DNA from: Chromatiales bacterium
GTDB lineage: Bacteria > Pseudomonadota > Gammaproteobacteria > JAHELT01
Assembly: GCA_024644045.1 (NCBI GenBank)
Contig: JAHELT010000036.1
Location: 1 to 34,751, forward strand
Reading direction: 5' to 3'
DNA length: 34,751 bases
In this document: piece after piece, positions 16,613-24,933 of the stretch
How positions within the stretch are numbered: the stretch's first letter is position 1
Layout of the letters: each line of letters opens with the position of its first letter
The notes under the pieces: model-generated
Seen by the model: only the letters and a program-made list of their open reading frames with translations
Database searches by the model: none
What the model was told of the DNA's origin: nothing
Position numbers and translations under genes: made by a program

Positions 16613-17514
<902 letters not shown>

Positions 17515-17518
<4 letters not shown>

Positions 17519-17970
17519 TGAGACGCCGCCTCGTTCTGCGGTTTGCCGGCCAGGTAAGATGCGCTCGGATCGATCACGTAGCGGCGGTTTATGGCGGTGC
17601 GTCCGAGCAGCATCCGGAAGCGCATGGTATCACGGTCGGTCAGGGTGATCTCGGCGCTCCACATCTGCGTGCCCAGAATTATCGGTGTCTGGATGACGAT
17701 GCGTTTCTCGCGATGGCCGCCGGAATCACTCACCACCCGCTCGTCCAGCACATCGGCTACACAGACGATCTCCGGCTGGCTGCGGCGCTGGCGCGGGTGA
17801 ATGCCGAAGCGCACACGTCGCTGGCCGTGCTCGCTGAACGATTCGACGAAAAACGCGTGCAGCGCGGAGCTCCGTGCACCCGTGTCCACCTTGCATTTTA
17901 TTCTGTCAATCCCCAGCTCGGGCAGGCACACCCACTCGCGCCATCCCAGGACAGGCGTTATGTCGGACAT
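17515..17970 (-). CDS. rimB: RimK-associated retropepsin-like protease (ATP-dependent zinc protease family, RimB)
   Basis: A 151-residue protein of the COG4067 type, often annotated as an ATP-dependent zinc protease but with an aspartic retropepsin-like fold. Asp29 lies in [13 protein letters not shown], the DTGA active-site motif of retropepsins, and RMLLGRTAI (about 119-127) is the matching hydrophobic-hydrophobic-Gly element. In Pseudomonas, RimB works with RimK in S6 glutamylation and is thought to cleave modified S6. It is first in the leftward operon and overlaps rimK by 4 bp. Its start is divergent from the PGPGW membrane protein across 93 bp. No signal peptide is seen, consistent with a cytoplasmic role. 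Confidence 0.9.
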
Positions 17971-18063
17971 GGTTCGTCACTTCTCCGGTGAAACTTGATC
18001 TTTTGTAACACATCTGCAACGCGCAGTCGCCGGTGGCATGGCTATGCAGTACCATGCCCGACC

Positions 18064-18390
18064 ATGAACGAGGTAGAAAATGACCCGGAACAACGCCACG
18101 GTCTGCGCCCGTCGCTGGTGGCCGAGACCCTGCGTATCGCTTTTCGCCAGCTGCGCCGGCTGGTGGTTTTCGTCATCGGCATCACGGTCGTGCTGATCGG
18201 CGTGATCATGTTCTTCACCCCGGGACCGGCGGTCGTGGTCATTCCGATCGGACTGGGCATCCTGGCAATCGAGTTCGCCTGGGCGCGCCTGCTGTTGAAA
18301 CGGTTCAAGGAGCGCGCCGAAAAGCTCGGCGCCGATGTGGCCGGACGGTTTCGTAAAGATGGTCCGCCTGTCGACACGCCGGATCGGTGA
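18064..18390 (+). CDS. PGPGW-type small transmembrane protein
   Basis: A 108-residue inner-membrane protein with one long hydrophobic region that probably forms two helices (about residues 32-78). It contains the family motif FTPGPAVVVIPIGLGILAIEFAWAR, the characteristic turn of putative transmembrane PGPGW proteins. The C-terminal half is basic and soluble (LLLKRFKERAEKLGADVAGRF). ATG 18064 was preferred to upstream in-frame starts because the preceding 23 residues are unlike the family and lie in the rimB promoter gap. Function is unknown. It is 117 bp upstream of the AMMECR1 gene and could be cotranscribed with it. Confidence 0.8.
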   Translation: MNEVENDPEQRHGLRPSLVAETLRIAFRQLRRLVVFVIGITVVLIGVIMFFTPGPAVVVIPIGLGILAIEFAWARLLLKRFKERAEKLGADVAGRFRKDGPPVDTPDR

Positions 18391-18507
18391 GCGCGCCAAC
18401 GCCTGCGCAGACGATGATCCAAGCACGCTGTGACCACCGCTGCGCGCTTCGGTCTATACTTTGACCGGATCGGCGCGTCTGCCGTGCGTACGAGGGCGAT
18501 CTCAGGC

Positions 18508-19077
18508 ATGTATCGGGCATCTGAACGGCGGGTACTACTCGAACTTGCGCGGCACGCTATCGAGTTCGGTCTGCGCGCCGGCGAGATGCCCGCAGTTCCG
18601 CCTGACCGGTACGCGCCGGTTCTGCGGCAGAAGCGTTCGAGCTTCGTTACTCTGAAGTGTGATCGGCGCCTGCGCGGCTGCATCGGCCAGCTCGAGGCAC
18701 AGGAGCCCCTGGTGCAAAGCGTTGTACGCAACGCCTATGCGGCCGCATTTTCGGACCCGCGCTTCCCGCCGCTGCGCGCCGTGGAGCTGCCGGCGGTGAC
18801 GATATCGTTGTCCGTGCTGAGCGAGCAGGAACCGCTGTCGTTCGACAGCGAACAACAGCTGTTGCAGCAGCTTACGCCGGGCCGCGACGGGCTGGTGCTC
18901 CAGGACCGGGGCAAGCGCGGAACGTTTCTGCCCGCGGTGTGGGAGAACCTGCCCGACCCCAGGGATTTTCTGCGAGAGTTGAAGAACAAGGCGGGGCTCA
19001 AGCCCGATCACTGGTCGGCCACGCTCACCGTGACCCGCTACGCGACCGACACCTTCGCCGAATCGGACGACGACTGA
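18508..19077 (+). CDS. AMMECR1 domain protein (AmmeMemoRadiSam system protein A-like)
   Basis: A 189-residue AMMECR1-domain protein. The signature RLRGCIGQLEAQEPL is at about residues 54-68; RGCIGQ is the near-invariant family motif. Other conserved parts are AAFSDPRFPPL and VTISLSVLSEQEPL, plus GTFLPAVWENLPDPRDFLRELKNKAGL near the C terminus. ATG 18508 gives the normal N terminus (MYRASERRVLLELARHAIE). An earlier in-frame GTG at 18430 would add 26 unrelated residues. In many genomes the family is encoded beside a Memo-family protein and a radical SAM enzyme; neither is in this window. The next gene starts directly after its stop (TGA then ATG), so the pair is tightly coupled. Biochemical function is unknown. 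Confidence 0.9.
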   Translation: MYRASERRVLLELARHAIEFGLRAGEMPAVPPDRYAPVLRQKRSSFVTLKCDRRLRGCIGQLEAQEPLVQSVVRNAYAAAFSDPRFPPLRAVELPAVTISLSVLSEQEPLSFDSEQQLLQQLTPGRDGLVLQDRGKRGTFLPAVWENLPDPRDFLRELKNKAGLKPDHWSATLTVTRYATDTFAESDDD

Positions 19078-19512
19078 ATGCTGCGCTACACCTCTGCGCT
19101 GTCACCGCAATACGGTGAGGCGCTCGAACGGCTGATGTTTTTCAATCCCGGGCAGCAGGCCGCGCTGGCTGCCATCGTTGACTCGGTCGAGGCTTACGGC
19201 GAACCGCAGGTGATTGCCGACGGTGAGCGTCTGCGCGTCAAGGTGGCCAAGCTGGAGGAGGTGCAGGCCCTGTTCGCGTTGGACGACGACACGCTGGTCG
19301 GTGCCCTGGTCTACTCGCGGGTGGCGCCCGAGCGTCTGGCGGTCATCCATCTCGCGGTGGATCAGGACTATGCGGCGCAGGGAAAGCTGGCCGGGCAGAT
19401 GCTGGTCATGCGCCTGCTGGATCTGCTGCGCAACAACGCGCGGCGCATCAAGGGGGTCGAGACGATCCGGATGATGTACGGCCACCGCCGGTTCCGGGAT
19501 ATCGCGGTGTAG
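19078..19512 (+). CDS. Probable GNAT-family N-acetyltransferase
   Basis: A 144-residue protein with a GNAT-like layout. LVGALVYSRVAPERLAVIHLAVDQDYAAQGKLAGQMLVMRLLDLL (about 76-120) matches the strand and acetyl-CoA pyrophosphate-loop region, with Q-x-x-x-G-K/A in place of the usual R/Q-x-x-G-x-G/A. The N terminus MLRYTSALSPQYGEALERL is less typical. The ATG immediately follows the AMMECR1 stop codon, indicating translational coupling. The substrate is unknown. Its TAG stop (19510-19512) is directly followed by the first core palindrome of repeat array B. The family assignment rests on one motif and the length. Confidence 0.65.
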   Translation: MLRYTSALSPQYGEALERLMFFNPGQQAALAAIVDSVEAYGEPQVIADGERLRVKVAKLEEVQALFALDDDTLVGALVYSRVAPERLAVIHLAVDQDYAAQGKLAGQMLVMRLLDLLRNNARRIKGVETIRMMYGHRRFRDIAV

Positions 19513-19923
19513 GGGGACTGTCCCCTCACCCTGACGTTGTTCTATTCCACGTTTTACAGAGCCGTCTGGTAACCAGTTGCGCGATCCGGGGACTGTCCCC
19601 TCGCCCGGGTCAGTAGAGGGGACAGTCCCCATCGGGGTCAGTAGAGGGGACAGTCCCCGGTCCGCGCGAACGGCTCAATGAAACGGCACTGTAGAACGTG
19701 GATGAATCCACGTTGTGGCAAGGGGACAGTCCCCATCGTGGTTCTATTCCACGTTCTACAGAGCCGTCTGGTAATCAGTTGCGCGATCCGGGGACTGTCC
19801 CCTCACCCGGGTCAGTAGAGGGGACGGTCCCCGGTCCGCGCCAGCGGTTCAATGAACGGCACTGTAGAACGTGGATGAATCCACGTCGTGGCAAGGGGAC
19901 AGTCCCCGTTGGCTACAGTCCCC
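19513..19923. repeat. Palindromic repeat array B: composite REP/BIME-like elements, inverted relative to array A
   Basis: Eight cores of the GGGGAC(T/A)GTCCCC palindrome start at 19513, 19588, 19618, 19646, 19722, 19790, 19820 (centre variant GGGGACGGTCCCC) and 19895. A truncated core, ACAGTCCCC, is at 19915-19923. Two composite units of about 205 bp are visible. Read on the - strand, the arms match array A: TTGCCAC, a CGTGGATTCATCCACG stem-loop and TTCTACAGTGCCG, then the second arm. The stretch from TGCGCGATCC through GGGGACTGTCCCC is identical to the reverse complement of array A. Extra short direct repeats (GGGTCAGTAGA) lie between central cores. The array occupies the whole gap between convergent genes and overlaps the nitrilase stop region by 11 bp. 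Confidence 0.9.
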
Positions 19924-20779
19924 GGGTGCCGGTGCCGCGGCGGGCGTCGTCCCGGGCCGGCGGCGCGAAAGGCCGATCGTGCTGCAGCGCCGGAATCTTC
20001 CGGCGTGTCTGCGTGACCTGTGCCGGATCGATTGGCGCGAGGATGTAACCCGGGCCTTCGCCACCATCCGCCAGCACCTCGCCCCACGGATCGACGATCA
20101 GCGAGTGCCCGAAGGTGGCGCGTCCCCAGTGCCGTGTGCCGTACTGGTTCGGTGCGAACACGAAGCTGCCGGTTTCGATCGCGCGCGCGCGCACCAGTGT
20201 GTGCCAGTGCGCTTCGCCGGTGGTTTTCGTAAAAGCCGCCGGTATGGACAGGAACTCGGCGCCGGCGTGCGCCAGGGCGCGGTACAGTGGCGCGAAGCGC
20301 AGGTCGTAACACACGCTCATCCCCAGCCGCCCCCAGGGCAGATCGCACACCACGGCGCTGTCGCCGGGCGCGACGTAGCCCGACTCCAGATAGCTTTCAC
20401 CCCCGCTCAGCTGCACGTCGAACAGGTGCACCTTGTTGTAGCGGGCGACGATGTTGCCCTGCGGGTCGATGGCGAAGCTGCGGTTGAACACCTTGTCGGC
20501 GGTGTGCCGGATCATGATCGAGCCCAGCAGAAACCAGGTTCCCAGCTCGGCGGCCAGCGCCCGGTAGCGCTGCAGGGCGGGATTTCGCGGCTCGTCGGTG
20601 CTGGCTTTCAGCATGCGCCGGTCATCGACCTCGATCAGCGAGAAGCACTCCGGCAGGCAGACCAGATCGGCGCCCGCGGCGATGGCTGCGCGGCTCAACG
20701 CCTCGGTCTCGCCCAGATTGGCCTGCAGGTCGTCAGCCGCGCAGTTCTGGATGCAGGCCACGTTGAACGTTCCGCTCAT
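19913..20779 (-). CDS. Carbon-nitrogen hydrolase (nitrilase superfamily, deaminated-glutathione-amidase-like)
   Basis: A 288-residue nitrilase-superfamily amidase. The catalytic triad is visible: Glu44 (LPECFSL), Lys116 (YNKVHLFDV) and Cys157 (SVCYDLRFAPLYR). HTLVRARAIETGSFVFAPNQ and GHSLIVDPWGEVLAD are typical of the Nit1/YafV-type branch, whose members remove deaminated glutathione. ATG 20779 is chosen because the family N terminus (FNVACIQ) starts there, although the frame is open further upstream. The last codons (CGG GGA CTG TAG) lie in a truncated core of repeat array B, so the C-terminal residues RGL and the stop region appear repeat-derived. It is convergent with the GNAT-like gene. 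A leftward terminator of the preceding gene lies about 50 bp upstream of its start. Confidence 0.93.
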   Translation of the reverse strand: MSGTFNVACIQNCAADDLQANLGETEALSRAAIAAGADLVCLPECFSLIEVDDRRMLKASTDEPRNPALQRYRALAAELGTWFLLGSIMIRHTADKVFNRSFAIDPQGNIVARYNKVHLFDVQLSGGESYLESGYVAPGDSAVVCDLPWGRLGMSVCYDLRFAPLYRALAHAGAEFLSIPAAFTKTTGEAHWHTLVRARAIETGSFVFAPNQYGTRHWGRATFGHSLIVDPWGEVLADGGEGPGYILAPIDPAQVTQTRRKIPALQHDRPFAPPARDDARRGTGTRGL

Positions 20780-20830
20780 GTTCACGCACTCCGTTACGAG
20801 GTATCGCTGTAAGGTGCACCCCAGGGTAGC

Positions 20831-20857
20831 AAAAAAAAGGGCGGCACGAGGCCGCCC
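20831..20857 (-). terminator. Rho-independent terminator of the DUF4382-like lipoprotein gene
   Basis: On the - strand the sequence reads GGGCGGC, a 5-nt CTCGT loop, GCCGCCC, then eight Ts. That is a perfect 7-bp GC stem with a T-run. It starts 40 nt after the stop codon at 20898 and is the clearest intrinsic terminator in the window. It separates the leftward envelope locus from the nitrilase gene. Confidence 0.9.
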
Positions 20858-20897
20858 GGCAATTCCACCGATGTGGTGGGAGGGGTTCTGCGATCTC

Positions 20898-22769
20898 TCA
20901 GCGCAGGTGCACCCAGACAGTGCGCGCGCCAAGCGTCACGTCGGCATCGTTGAAAGCGCCGCTGGCGTGGACGCCGTGCACGACGCCGCCGGCATCGATC
21001 CTGGCCTGGAGATCGTCCGCGAACGTGCTGAACTGCGTGTGCAGCCGCACCGCGCGGTCCTGCTCGATCAGGAATGCACCCTCGCCGCTGTCGCCCGGCA
21101 CGATCATGGCCGGGTCGGCGAAGCCGGTCAGGTCCACGCCCACGCCGCCGCGGTACAGGTGATGCCGTTCGCCGGTGCCGGTGAGATCCAGGGTCAGGCC
21201 GGTGTCGGCGATGCTCGAGAAAGCGGTGGCGCTGGCCGGATCCCAGTTGACGCTCATGATCGCGCGCAGCGCGCCAAGGTCGATGACCGTCTGTGCCAGG
21301 TAGTCGGCCGGCGCGGCCCCGAAGCGATTGGCGAAGCCGCGCACCTGCAGCGGTGAGCCGGTCTCGATGTCGCTGAGATCCAGCGTCGCCGTATCGATCT
21401 GGTAGCTGTCCGGCGCGGCATCGTCACCACCGTTGAAGTCGCTGCCCGTGCCGTCGAACACATACAGATCCACGCGGCGGCGGTTCATGCTCTGCAGATC
21501 CACGACCAGCTCCTGGTCTGCGTCCGCCGGATCATCGGTGCGGGTGCCGGTCAGCACGGACAGCAGCATACGTGCATAGCCGTTGCTGGCATCCAGCTCG
21601 AGATCGACGTCGTTGGTGAGCGTGCCGAAAATGCGCACCCGCTGACCGATGGAGATGTCGTCGATATCCTGCGCCTCGGCGGAGAACTGCTTCTTCACCA
21701 CGGTGGAATCGGCGAGTATCACGCTGACGTTGTCGTTGAACGCGATGCTGCCGCCGGCGCGGATCAGCGTGGCGCCGCGAACCGTGAGCACGTCACCGGT
21801 ACGCGCCAGCACGGTGCCGCGCACCACGTCCATGTCGCCGCCCGGGACGCTGGAGCCTGCGTAGACTTCGCGCGCTTCGAAGCGGCGCGGGTTGAACTTC
21901 AGCTCACCCACGGCAACGGTGGCGGTAAACGCGGGCTGCGCGTCGAGCGCCTGCAGGCCCGCCTCGCCGCTGAAGCTCTGGTGATTGATATCGAACAGCG
22001 TGGCATCGGTGGTCACCACGGTCAGGGTGCCGAAGCGGCGGCTACGGTCGCTGCCGCGCACCCGGTGGCGGAACGGCCGGATGATGACCTGGTAGGTGCT
22101 GCGATCGAGGTCGACCGAGGCGAGCGGGCCGCGCACGCGCTGGAACTTGGGTCGCTCGAGCTCGACGTCGGCGAGCAAGAACGGCTCGACCGTAACGGTC
22201 GGCGTACCGTTGTCGAACGTTACCGTGTTCGAAGCCTTGAGGTCGAAGTCGAGTGTCATGTGCGCCGGTACGCCCGGGCGGATCACAAGACTGTCGCGGC
22301 CTTCGAGATGCACCGTGACCTCGACCTGGCCGATCGGATCGCCGGCGCTGTCGACGATGTTGTTTGTCGGGACGTTCGCTGGCTCACCGTCCGCATCTTC
22401 GACCACGATCTCGGCGCCGGTGTAGTCGAGCGTCATGGTGCCTTTGACGTAGACGCCCGAAGGAACCGTAGCCGCCGTCAGGATCTCGGTCATCTCGGTG
22501 TACTGTGAGAAATCCAGCGCCGTGCTGAGCGGCAGCACCTCGACCACGGCGCCGTTCGCCTTGGTCAGGGTCAGCGCCGAGATCGCCACGGTGTAGTTGA
22601 GAAAGTCGCCCTCGGCATCGGTGACGCCGATGACCAGCTCGCCGTTGTCGACTGCGTCGGTCGCCGTCTCGCAGCCGCCCAGGAGCAGTGCCCAGGCGAG
22701 CAGAAACGCGGCAAACAAGCCGCGGGGTAATTCGTAAAATGCGCGTTTGCAACGCTGCCATGCATGCAT
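20898..22769 (-). CDS. Large DUF4382-like lipoprotein with repeated beta-rich (DUF5666-like) modules
   Basis: A 623-residue predicted lipoprotein. The N terminus has positive residues, a hydrophobic stretch (LFAAFLLAWALLLGGC) and a lipobox LLGG-C at about residue 33, so Cys33 would be lipidated. Residues about 42-200 (NGELVIGVTDAEGDFLNYTVAISALTL) match the DUF4382 pattern, VxVTDAPxDFxxVxVxIxxV. The rest consists of beta-rich modules (VRGTVLARTGDVLTVRGATL, IGQRVRIFGTLTN, GSPLQVRGFANRFG) that resemble DUF5666-type OB-like repeats. There are no catalytic motifs. The start has AGGAGA 7 nt upstream. It lies 130 bp downstream of a barrel-like protein gene and ends in a strong terminator. Function is unknown; envelope location is inferred from the signal. 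Confidence 0.8.
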   Translation of the reverse strand: MHAWQRCKRAFYELPRGLFAAFLLAWALLLGGCETATDAVDNGELVIGVTDAEGDFLNYTVAISALTLTKANGAVVEVLPLSTALDFSQYTEMTEILTAATVPSGVYVKGTMTLDYTGAEIVVEDADGEPANVPTNNIVDSAGDPIGQVEVTVHLEGRDSLVIRPGVPAHMTLDFDLKASNTVTFDNGTPTVTVEPFLLADVELERPKFQRVRGPLASVDLDRSTYQVIIRPFRHRVRGSDRSRRFGTLTVVTTDATLFDINHQSFSGEAGLQALDAQPAFTATVAVGELKFNPRRFEAREVYAGSSVPGGDMDVVRGTVLARTGDVLTVRGATLIRAGGSIAFNDNVSVILADSTVVKKQFSAEAQDIDDISIGQRVRIFGTLTNDVDLELDASNGYARMLLSVLTGTRTDDPADADQELVVDLQSMNRRRVDLYVFDGTGSDFNGGDDAAPDSYQIDTATLDLSDIETGSPLQVRGFANRFGAAPADYLAQTVIDLGALRAIMSVNWDPASATAFSSIADTGLTLDLTGTGERHHLYRGGVGVDLTGFADPAMIVPGDSGEGAFLIEQDRAVRLHTQFSTFADDLQARIDAGGVVHGVHASGAFNDADVTLGARTVWVHLR

Positions 22770-22861
22770 AGTGTTCTCCTCTTCGCATGAACCGAAACTG
22801 CGGGACCGGGCCGCGGCCTGTGCCCCGTTACTGTGGTTAAACGCGCCGGCCGGGAATCGGT

Positions 22862-22873
22862 TGACCCGGGTCA
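22862..22873. promoter_or_regulatory. 12-bp perfect palindrome TGACCCGGGTCA upstream of the lipoprotein gene
   Basis: TGACCCGGGTCA is a perfect dyad in the 130-bp gap between the barrel-like gene (stop at 22900) and the lipoprotein gene (start 22769), about 93 nt upstream of the latter. A run of seven Ts follows on the + strand, but no gene needs a rightward terminator here. It could be a regulator site; there is no independent support. Confidence 0.3.
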
Positions 22874-22899
22874 GGTCTTTTTTTCCGGCGGAGGAGGAT

Positions 22900-23793
22900 T
22901 TACCAGGTGATGAGCAGCGCTGCGCTGCCGAACAGCAGATCGTCCTGACCCGGCGTGCTCTGCCGACCGCCGGTGAGCTGCAGCACCGCTGCGGCAGTGA
23001 GGTCGAAATCCAGGCCCAGACTGAGAACGGTCGACGCCGCGCCGTCGACCGCCGACACGCTCCGCGACCAGTCTCCGTTCACACCGCCCCAGTCGGTAAG
23101 CAGGCTGGCGGTCAAGCCGCCGCCCTGCTCCTGCAGACCGGCGGCAAGGCTGAAGGTCACTGACGAGGTAGGGTCGAAGACGATGAAATCACGCACCACG
23201 ATCGGGTCGTCGAGAAAGCCCAGATCGCGCGAGTAGTTGTTGTCGAAGTAATTGAGCTGCACGAACAGCGGCTCGGCGAGCTGCAGGCCGATGCCGAATT
23301 CGGCGCCTTCGCTGGTGATTTCCACGCTGTTCTGGCCGAGGATGGTGAGCGGCGGCTGCAGGAAAATCTCGATACTGCGCATGTGCACGCCGAGGCCGAA
23401 CTGCCAGCGGTCGCTGCGCCACTGTGCATTGCCGCGCACCGATCGGGTGGTGATCTCGCCGTCCTGGCCCCAGTCCTCGACCTCGGTGGCGACCATGAGC
23501 TGGTCGAGGGGATCGCTGCTCACGCCGAGCGCGACCGTGGTCGGTTCGACGTTGCCGCCCACACCCACCGAGCGGCTGCGCCCGAACGTGAACAGCGCGC
23601 GCTGTCCACCGGGCAACGCCTGGTCGAGGTTCAGGAAATAGTCGTAGCCGCCGTCGTCGTCGGAACCGGCCGCGAGGCGCAGCGACGACGGCAGCGCGAA
23701 GCCGAGATCCAGTGCCGGTGCCGCGTTCGGCAGGCTGCTGCCGGCGATCAGCACCAGCAGGACCGGCAACAGCCGAGGTCGTCTACCCCTCAT
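22900..23793 (-). CDS. Exported beta-barrel-like outer membrane protein of unknown function
   Basis: A 297-residue protein with a clear signal peptide (RGRRPRLLPVLLVLIAGSSL, probable cleavage after the NAAPA-L region). After that come alternating hydrophobic/polar strands with many aromatic, Gly and Asp residues (YDYFLNLDQAL, WQFGLGVHMRSIEIFL, LFVQLNYFDNNYSRDLGF). The chain ends in a terminal strand, SAALLITW, with an aromatic last residue as in Bam-dependent barrels. ATG 23793 was chosen; a GTG at 23805 would add four residues (MSKY). It lies between DUF3106 and the lipoprotein gene on the same strand and may share their regulation. No specific family was recognised. Barrel topology is inferred from the pattern. 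Confidence 0.75.
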   Translation of the reverse strand: MRGRRPRLLPVLLVLIAGSSLPNAAPALDLGFALPSSLRLAAGSDDDGGYDYFLNLDQALPGGQRALFTFGRSRSVGVGGNVEPTTVALGVSSDPLDQLMVATEVEDWGQDGEITTRSVRGNAQWRSDRWQFGLGVHMRSIEIFLQPPLTILGQNSVEITSEGAEFGIGLQLAEPLFVQLNYFDNNYSRDLGFLDDPIVVRDFIVFDPTSSVTFSLAAGLQEQGGGLTASLLTDWGGVNGDWSRSVSAVDGAASTVLSLGLDFDLTAAAVLQLTGGRQSTPGQDDLLFGSAALLITW

Positions 23794-23902
23794 ATACTTA
23801 CTCACATCCGCAGTGTCACCAAACCGCTCCGCTACTCGAGCGTTAGCGGCCGTACACGCCGTGACTTGCTTGTATAAACCGGCGCCCGGCCGTGCGCCTT
23901 GA

Positions 23903-24409
23903 TCAGTTGTTTCGGTTGCGCTGCTCGCGGCGCAGGCGCTGGCGCTGCGCCGGCGTCAGGCGGTGCCAGTTCTGCTGCAACTCGAGCCAGCGGCGCCGCT
24001 GCTGCGGACTCATGCGCTGCCAGCGGTCGCGCAAGGCGGCTTTCTCCTCGTCGGGCAGCGACTGGAACCAGCGGTAGCGCTCGCGGATGCGCTGGCGGTC
24101 CGCTTTCGGCAGCGCCAGGAACCGCTCGAAGCGCCGGCGCAGCTTGCGCCGCTCGTGCGGCTCCAGCGCCTGCCAGCGTTTGAAGCGATCGCGTACCTGC
24201 GCCTTCTGTTTGTCTGACAGCGTGGACCAGCGCCGCGCGCCGAGCACCAGGCGCTGGCGCCGCTCGGCGGGAAGCTCTGCCCAGTTGCTCTCGAAGCGTT
24301 GCAGCAGTTGCCGCTCTGCGCCGCTCAGGCTGTCCCAGGTAAGCGGCTCCTGCGCGTTGGCGCAGGTCGCGCAGAGCACCAGCAGCAGGGTGGCGAGCAG
24401 CCTATTCAT
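23903..24409 (-). CDS. DUF3106 family exported protein
   Basis: A 168-residue exported protein with signal peptide MNRLLATLLLVLCATCANA. Its mature part is highly basic, helical and repetitive. Repeats of the form W..L...ER.....R..RW..L occur about every 20-25 residues (WAELPAERRQRLV, WQALEPHERRKLR, FLALPKADRQRIR, FQSLPDEEKAALR, WQRMSPQQRRRWL, WHRLTPAQRQRLR). This is the DUF3106 signature. The family's function is unknown; it typically sits with an ECF sigma factor and a small membrane protein, as here. Its start overlaps the upstream 70-aa gene by 8 bp (24402-24409), indicating coupling. It probably lies in the periplasm. Confidence 0.9.
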   Translation of the reverse strand: MNRLLATLLLVLCATCANAQEPLTWDSLSGAERQLLQRFESNWAELPAERRQRLVLGARRWSTLSDKQKAQVRDRFKRWQALEPHERRKLRRRFERFLALPKADRQRIRERYRWFQSLPDEEKAALRDRWQRMSPQQRRRWLELQQNWHRLTPAQRQRLRREQRNRNN

Positions 24410-24614
24410 CGTCGTCCGCCCGCGTTGCAATGTAGCTGTCCCAGACGTCCAGCATGTCGATCAGATCCGCGGGACCGGCGTCGGCAGGCTGTTCCCAGCT
24501 GCCGAGAAACTCGAGCAGATCGGGCGGCGGCGGCTCGGTGTCGGGTTGTTGGGCTTGCACGTCCCCCAGCAGCAGCGCCAGCATGGCCGCGCTAACCCAG
24601 TTCCGGTTGCTCAT
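24402..24614 (-). CDS. Small exported acidic protein (70 aa) of the sigma/DUF3106 operon
   Basis: A 70-residue protein with a short N-terminal hydrophobic segment (WVSAAMLALLLGDVQAQ), probably a signal peptide ending near VQA. An acidic, proline-rich tail follows (QQPDTEPPPPDLLEFLGSW, then DAGPADLIDMLDVWDSYIATRADDDE). The gene overlaps the anti-sigma-like gene by 23 bp upstream and DUF3106 by 8 bp downstream, which argues that it is real and translationally coupled. The acidic character contrasts with the very basic DUF3106 protein beside it, so the two could bind each other (inference). No named family was recognised. Confidence 0.75.
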   Translation of the reverse strand: MSNRNWVSAAMLALLLGDVQAQQPDTEPPPPDLLEFLGSWEQPADAGPADLIDMLDVWDSYIATRADDDE

Positions 24615-24933
24615 ATTCGAGCCACAGGTAGAAATCGAGGTCCTCCATCAGCGGCAGATCGTCGCCTGCGGTGAGCAGCTGCATGTCCTCCAGCGGCGGC
24701 GCGACGGGCCCGGGCTGGGTCCACCAGACGCCAAACGCGAGCACCACAACGGCTGCGGCGCCGGCGAATCCGCTCGCCAACAGCAGTTTCGAGCGTGCCG
24801 GGCGTGCCGCTTCGACGGCGCGCAGGCGCGCGGCTCGCAAACGTGCCAGCGTGAGCTCATCCAGCTGGTCCTCGCTGTCGCGCAGGCGCCGGGCGATCGT
24901 GTCACTGAACTTGTCGTCGTCTTTGCGGTTCAT
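24592..24933 (-). CDS. Single-pass membrane protein, anti-sigma factor candidate
   Basis: A 113-residue protein with a charged N-terminal cytoplasmic segment (MNRKDDDKFSDTIARRLRDS and a DELTLARLRAARLRAVEAAR helix). One transmembrane helix follows at about residues 49-70 (LLLASGFAGAAAVVVLAFGVW), then a short acidic periplasmic tail. It overlaps the sigma factor gene in an ATGA arrangement (24930-24933), the usual coupling of ECF sigma and anti-sigma factors. No zinc-binding HxxxCxxC motif is present, so it is not a ZAS-type anti-sigma. The length and topology resemble the 'DUF3619-like' small regulators near DUF3106. Anti-sigma function is inferred from context. Confidence 0.75.
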   Translation of the reverse strand: MNRKDDDKFSDTIARRLRDSEDQLDELTLARLRAARLRAVEAARPARSKLLLASGFAGAAAVVVLAFGVWWTQPGPVAPPLEDMQLLTAGDDLPLMEDLDFYLWLEYEQPELG

